DNA of 39,568 nucleotides from Candidatus Fermentithermobacillaceae bacterium UBA3951 (GTDB lineage: Bacteria; Bacillota; Sulfobacillia; Fermentithermobacillales; Fermentithermobacillaceae). The position numbers were made by a program, and so were the translations under genes. Shown in pieces: positions 39,505 to 39,568 of this stretch. The notes below the pieces were generated by a model. The model made no database searches and was not told the origin of the DNA. It saw nothing but the letters and a program-made list of their open reading frames with translations. Within the stretch, counting starts at the first letter, position 1, and every line of letters begins with the position of its first letter. Location: assembly GCA_002385465.1 (NCBI GenBank), contig DGDN01000107.1:14207-53774 (forward strand), given 5' to 3'.

Positions 39505-39568
39505 ATAGGTCGATTTTCTCGCCCTCACGGCAATGGCACTCCGGTTTTACCGGACTATCCAGGGTGAC

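Overview
The window looks like chromosomal DNA of an anaerobic, deep-branching, fairly GC-rich Bacillota (Clostridia- or Limnochordia-like). The evidence is strong purine-rich Shine-Dalgarno (SD) sites, heavy use of GTG and TTG starts, a sensory [FeFe]-hydrogenase, B12-dependent fermentation genes, formimino-THF cyclodeaminase next to FolD, a class 1 SpeD, a ComB-like phosphatase and a TIGR04086-like small membrane protein. No rRNA, tRNA, CRISPR array, insertion sequence or prophage was seen. Assignments rest on motifs and remembered family sequences, since no search could be run.

Left part (1-10.1 kb). After the tail of a D-aminoacylase-type amidohydrolase and a six-helix membrane protein comes the most unusual locus. 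Two minus-strand genes (a fold-type I PLP enzyme and a small beta-rich protein) are divergent from a four-gene overlapping plus-strand operon. That operon encodes an FCD-domain regulator, a 78-residue protein resembling the dimerisation domain of ornithine/lysine aminomutases, a B12-binding plus TIM-barrel mutase, and a KamB-like P-loop reactivase. Together these suggest an undescribed adenosylcobalamin-dependent amino acid mutase system with rearranged domains. A class V aminotransferase-fold protein and an SDR oxidoreductase follow.

Central part (10.2-26.3 kb). An XRE-cupin regulator, a thioredoxin-like [2Fe-2S] protein, a group C (sensory) [FeFe]-hydrogenase with PAS domain and a SpoIIE/PP2C phosphatase form an apparent H2/redox-sensing operon. 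It is preceded by a near-perfect Rex-type operator. Next come a PatB-like C-S lyase, CysRS with an altered HIGH motif, a divergent YchF/OLA1-like NTPase, a tandem-GGDEF protein, an acetamidase/formamidase, a YycJ-like metallo-hydrolase, SpeD (with a possible upstream mini-ORF and a structured downstream intergenic region), an M42 peptidase, Ndk, a DUF72 protein, a DUF401 permease and ComB.

Right part (26.4-39.6 kb). A DinG-like protein keeps its exonuclease and Fe-S cysteines but appears to have lost its helicase ATPase motifs. It is followed by SurE, a small membrane protein, a PG-binding/LysM/NodB deacetylase, small hypothetical and zinc-ribbon proteins, a class II aldolase, folD-fchA (one-carbon metabolism), a His-rich YmaF-like protein and a 17-copy 14-nt repeat array. 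The window ends with a ribonucleoside salvage unit: a LacI-HTH/ribokinase fusion behind twin LacI-type operators, followed by a nucleoside hydrolase. The fusion suggests that the kinase controls its own pathway.
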